Of a DNA stretch of 64,000 nt, positions 63,889 to 64,000 are shown in pieces (within the stretch, counting starts at the first letter, position 1; the number at the start of each line of letters is the position of its first letter). The stretch spans positions 569,319-633,318 of the forward strand of contig CANMWN010000001.1 in assembly GCA_947501625.1 (NCBI GenBank). Direction: 5' to 3'. The notes beneath the pieces are model-generated. The model was not told where the DNA came from, searched no databases, and worked only from the letters and a program-made list of their open reading frames with translations. This DNA comes from an uncultured Flavobacteriaceae bacterium (GTDB lineage Bacteria > Bacteroidota > Bacteroidia > Flavobacteriales > Flavobacteriaceae). The position numbers and the translations under genes are program-made.

Positions 63889-64000
63889 ATGAACATACAA
63901 ATTATTAATAAATCAAAGCATCAACTTCCTGAATATGAAACAATCGCTTCGGCAGGAATGGATATTCGAGCAAATATTGAAGAGTCTATCACTCTAAAAC
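63889..64000 (+). CDS. dut: dUTP diphosphatase (5' end only)
   Basis: The first 37 codons (ATG at 63889) read [20 protein letters not shown] and are typical of trimeric dUTPase: the SAGMDIRA block is conserved motif 1. The gene runs off the window. It removes dUTP and supplies dUMP. The gap to the cargo gene is 87 nt; I see no clear -7 box in the short region. Confidence 0.88.
   Translation, partial: MNIQIINKSKHQLPEYETIASAGMDIRANIEESITLK

Overview
The window is chromosomal DNA from a member of the Bacteroidota, almost certainly a (probably marine) Flavobacteriaceae. The DNA is AT-rich. Promoters carry the Bacteroidota -7 box TAnnTTTG instead of a sigma-70 -10 box. Type IX secretion/gliding genes occur (sprE/porW, gldH, and a cargo protein with a type A sorting domain). 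A TonB receptor with a carboxypeptidase-like domain, many short lipoproteins with an SC lipobox, and an F-type ATPase operon lacking beta and epsilon also fit. The genus cannot be read from the sequence. About 58 protein genes (two cut by the window ends) and one tRNA-Cys fill the window; no stretch over 300 bases lacks a gene. I see no rRNA, CRISPR array, insertion sequence or prophage.

Layout. 1-5.8 kb: a cut endonuclease/exonuclease/phosphatase (EEP) gene, a TonB receptor plus DUF5689 lipoprotein operon, and a second EEP gene. 5.8-8.7 kb: hflX, a small lipoprotein and a CNNM/CBS membrane protein. 8.7-19.4 kb (minus strand): an ABC transporter pair, sprE, bactofilin, atpZ, a small membrane protein, then atpBEFHAG, which has its own consensus promoter and a terminator. 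19.4-28.4 kb: a PaaE-like flavin/2Fe-2S reductase, a LysE exporter, an M1 peptidase with a metallo-hydrolase, tRNA-Cys, folB, a membrane-linked glutamate-synthase-like protein, a PepSY-TM protein and glnS. 28.4-37.2 kb (minus strand): ricT-like, gldH, a class A PBP, then CoA-transferase A/B, exonuclease III, a LysM lytic transglycosylase and a DUF4837 lipoprotein. 37.3-43.3 kb: trhO, a Kelch protein, asd, an NTF2-like lipoprotein and a YgiQ radical SAM protein. 43.4-44.4 kb: a lone DUF4393 (Abi-alpha-like) gene bracketed by inverted motifs and hairpins. 44.4-54.7 kb (minus strand): thioredoxin, a serine hydrolase, a Gre-like protein, an FAD oxidoreductase, an MFS transporter, a GNAT enzyme, dinB, YceI and dioxygenase-like lipoproteins, a LytTR regulator and gdhA. 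54.8-64 kb: pheS, a small conserved protein, a VTT membrane protein, NhaC, gpsA, a flippase, a large T9SS cargo protein and the start of dut.

Most of this is core flavobacterial metabolism and envelope biology. The part that least resembles its neighbours is the DUF4393 gene at 43.5-44.2 kb with its flanking palindromes. It is the best candidate for an acquired, possibly defence-related, cassette. Second in interest is the pairing of two EEP nuclease/phosphatase genes around a TonB/DUF5689 uptake operon, which suggests a scavenging locus.
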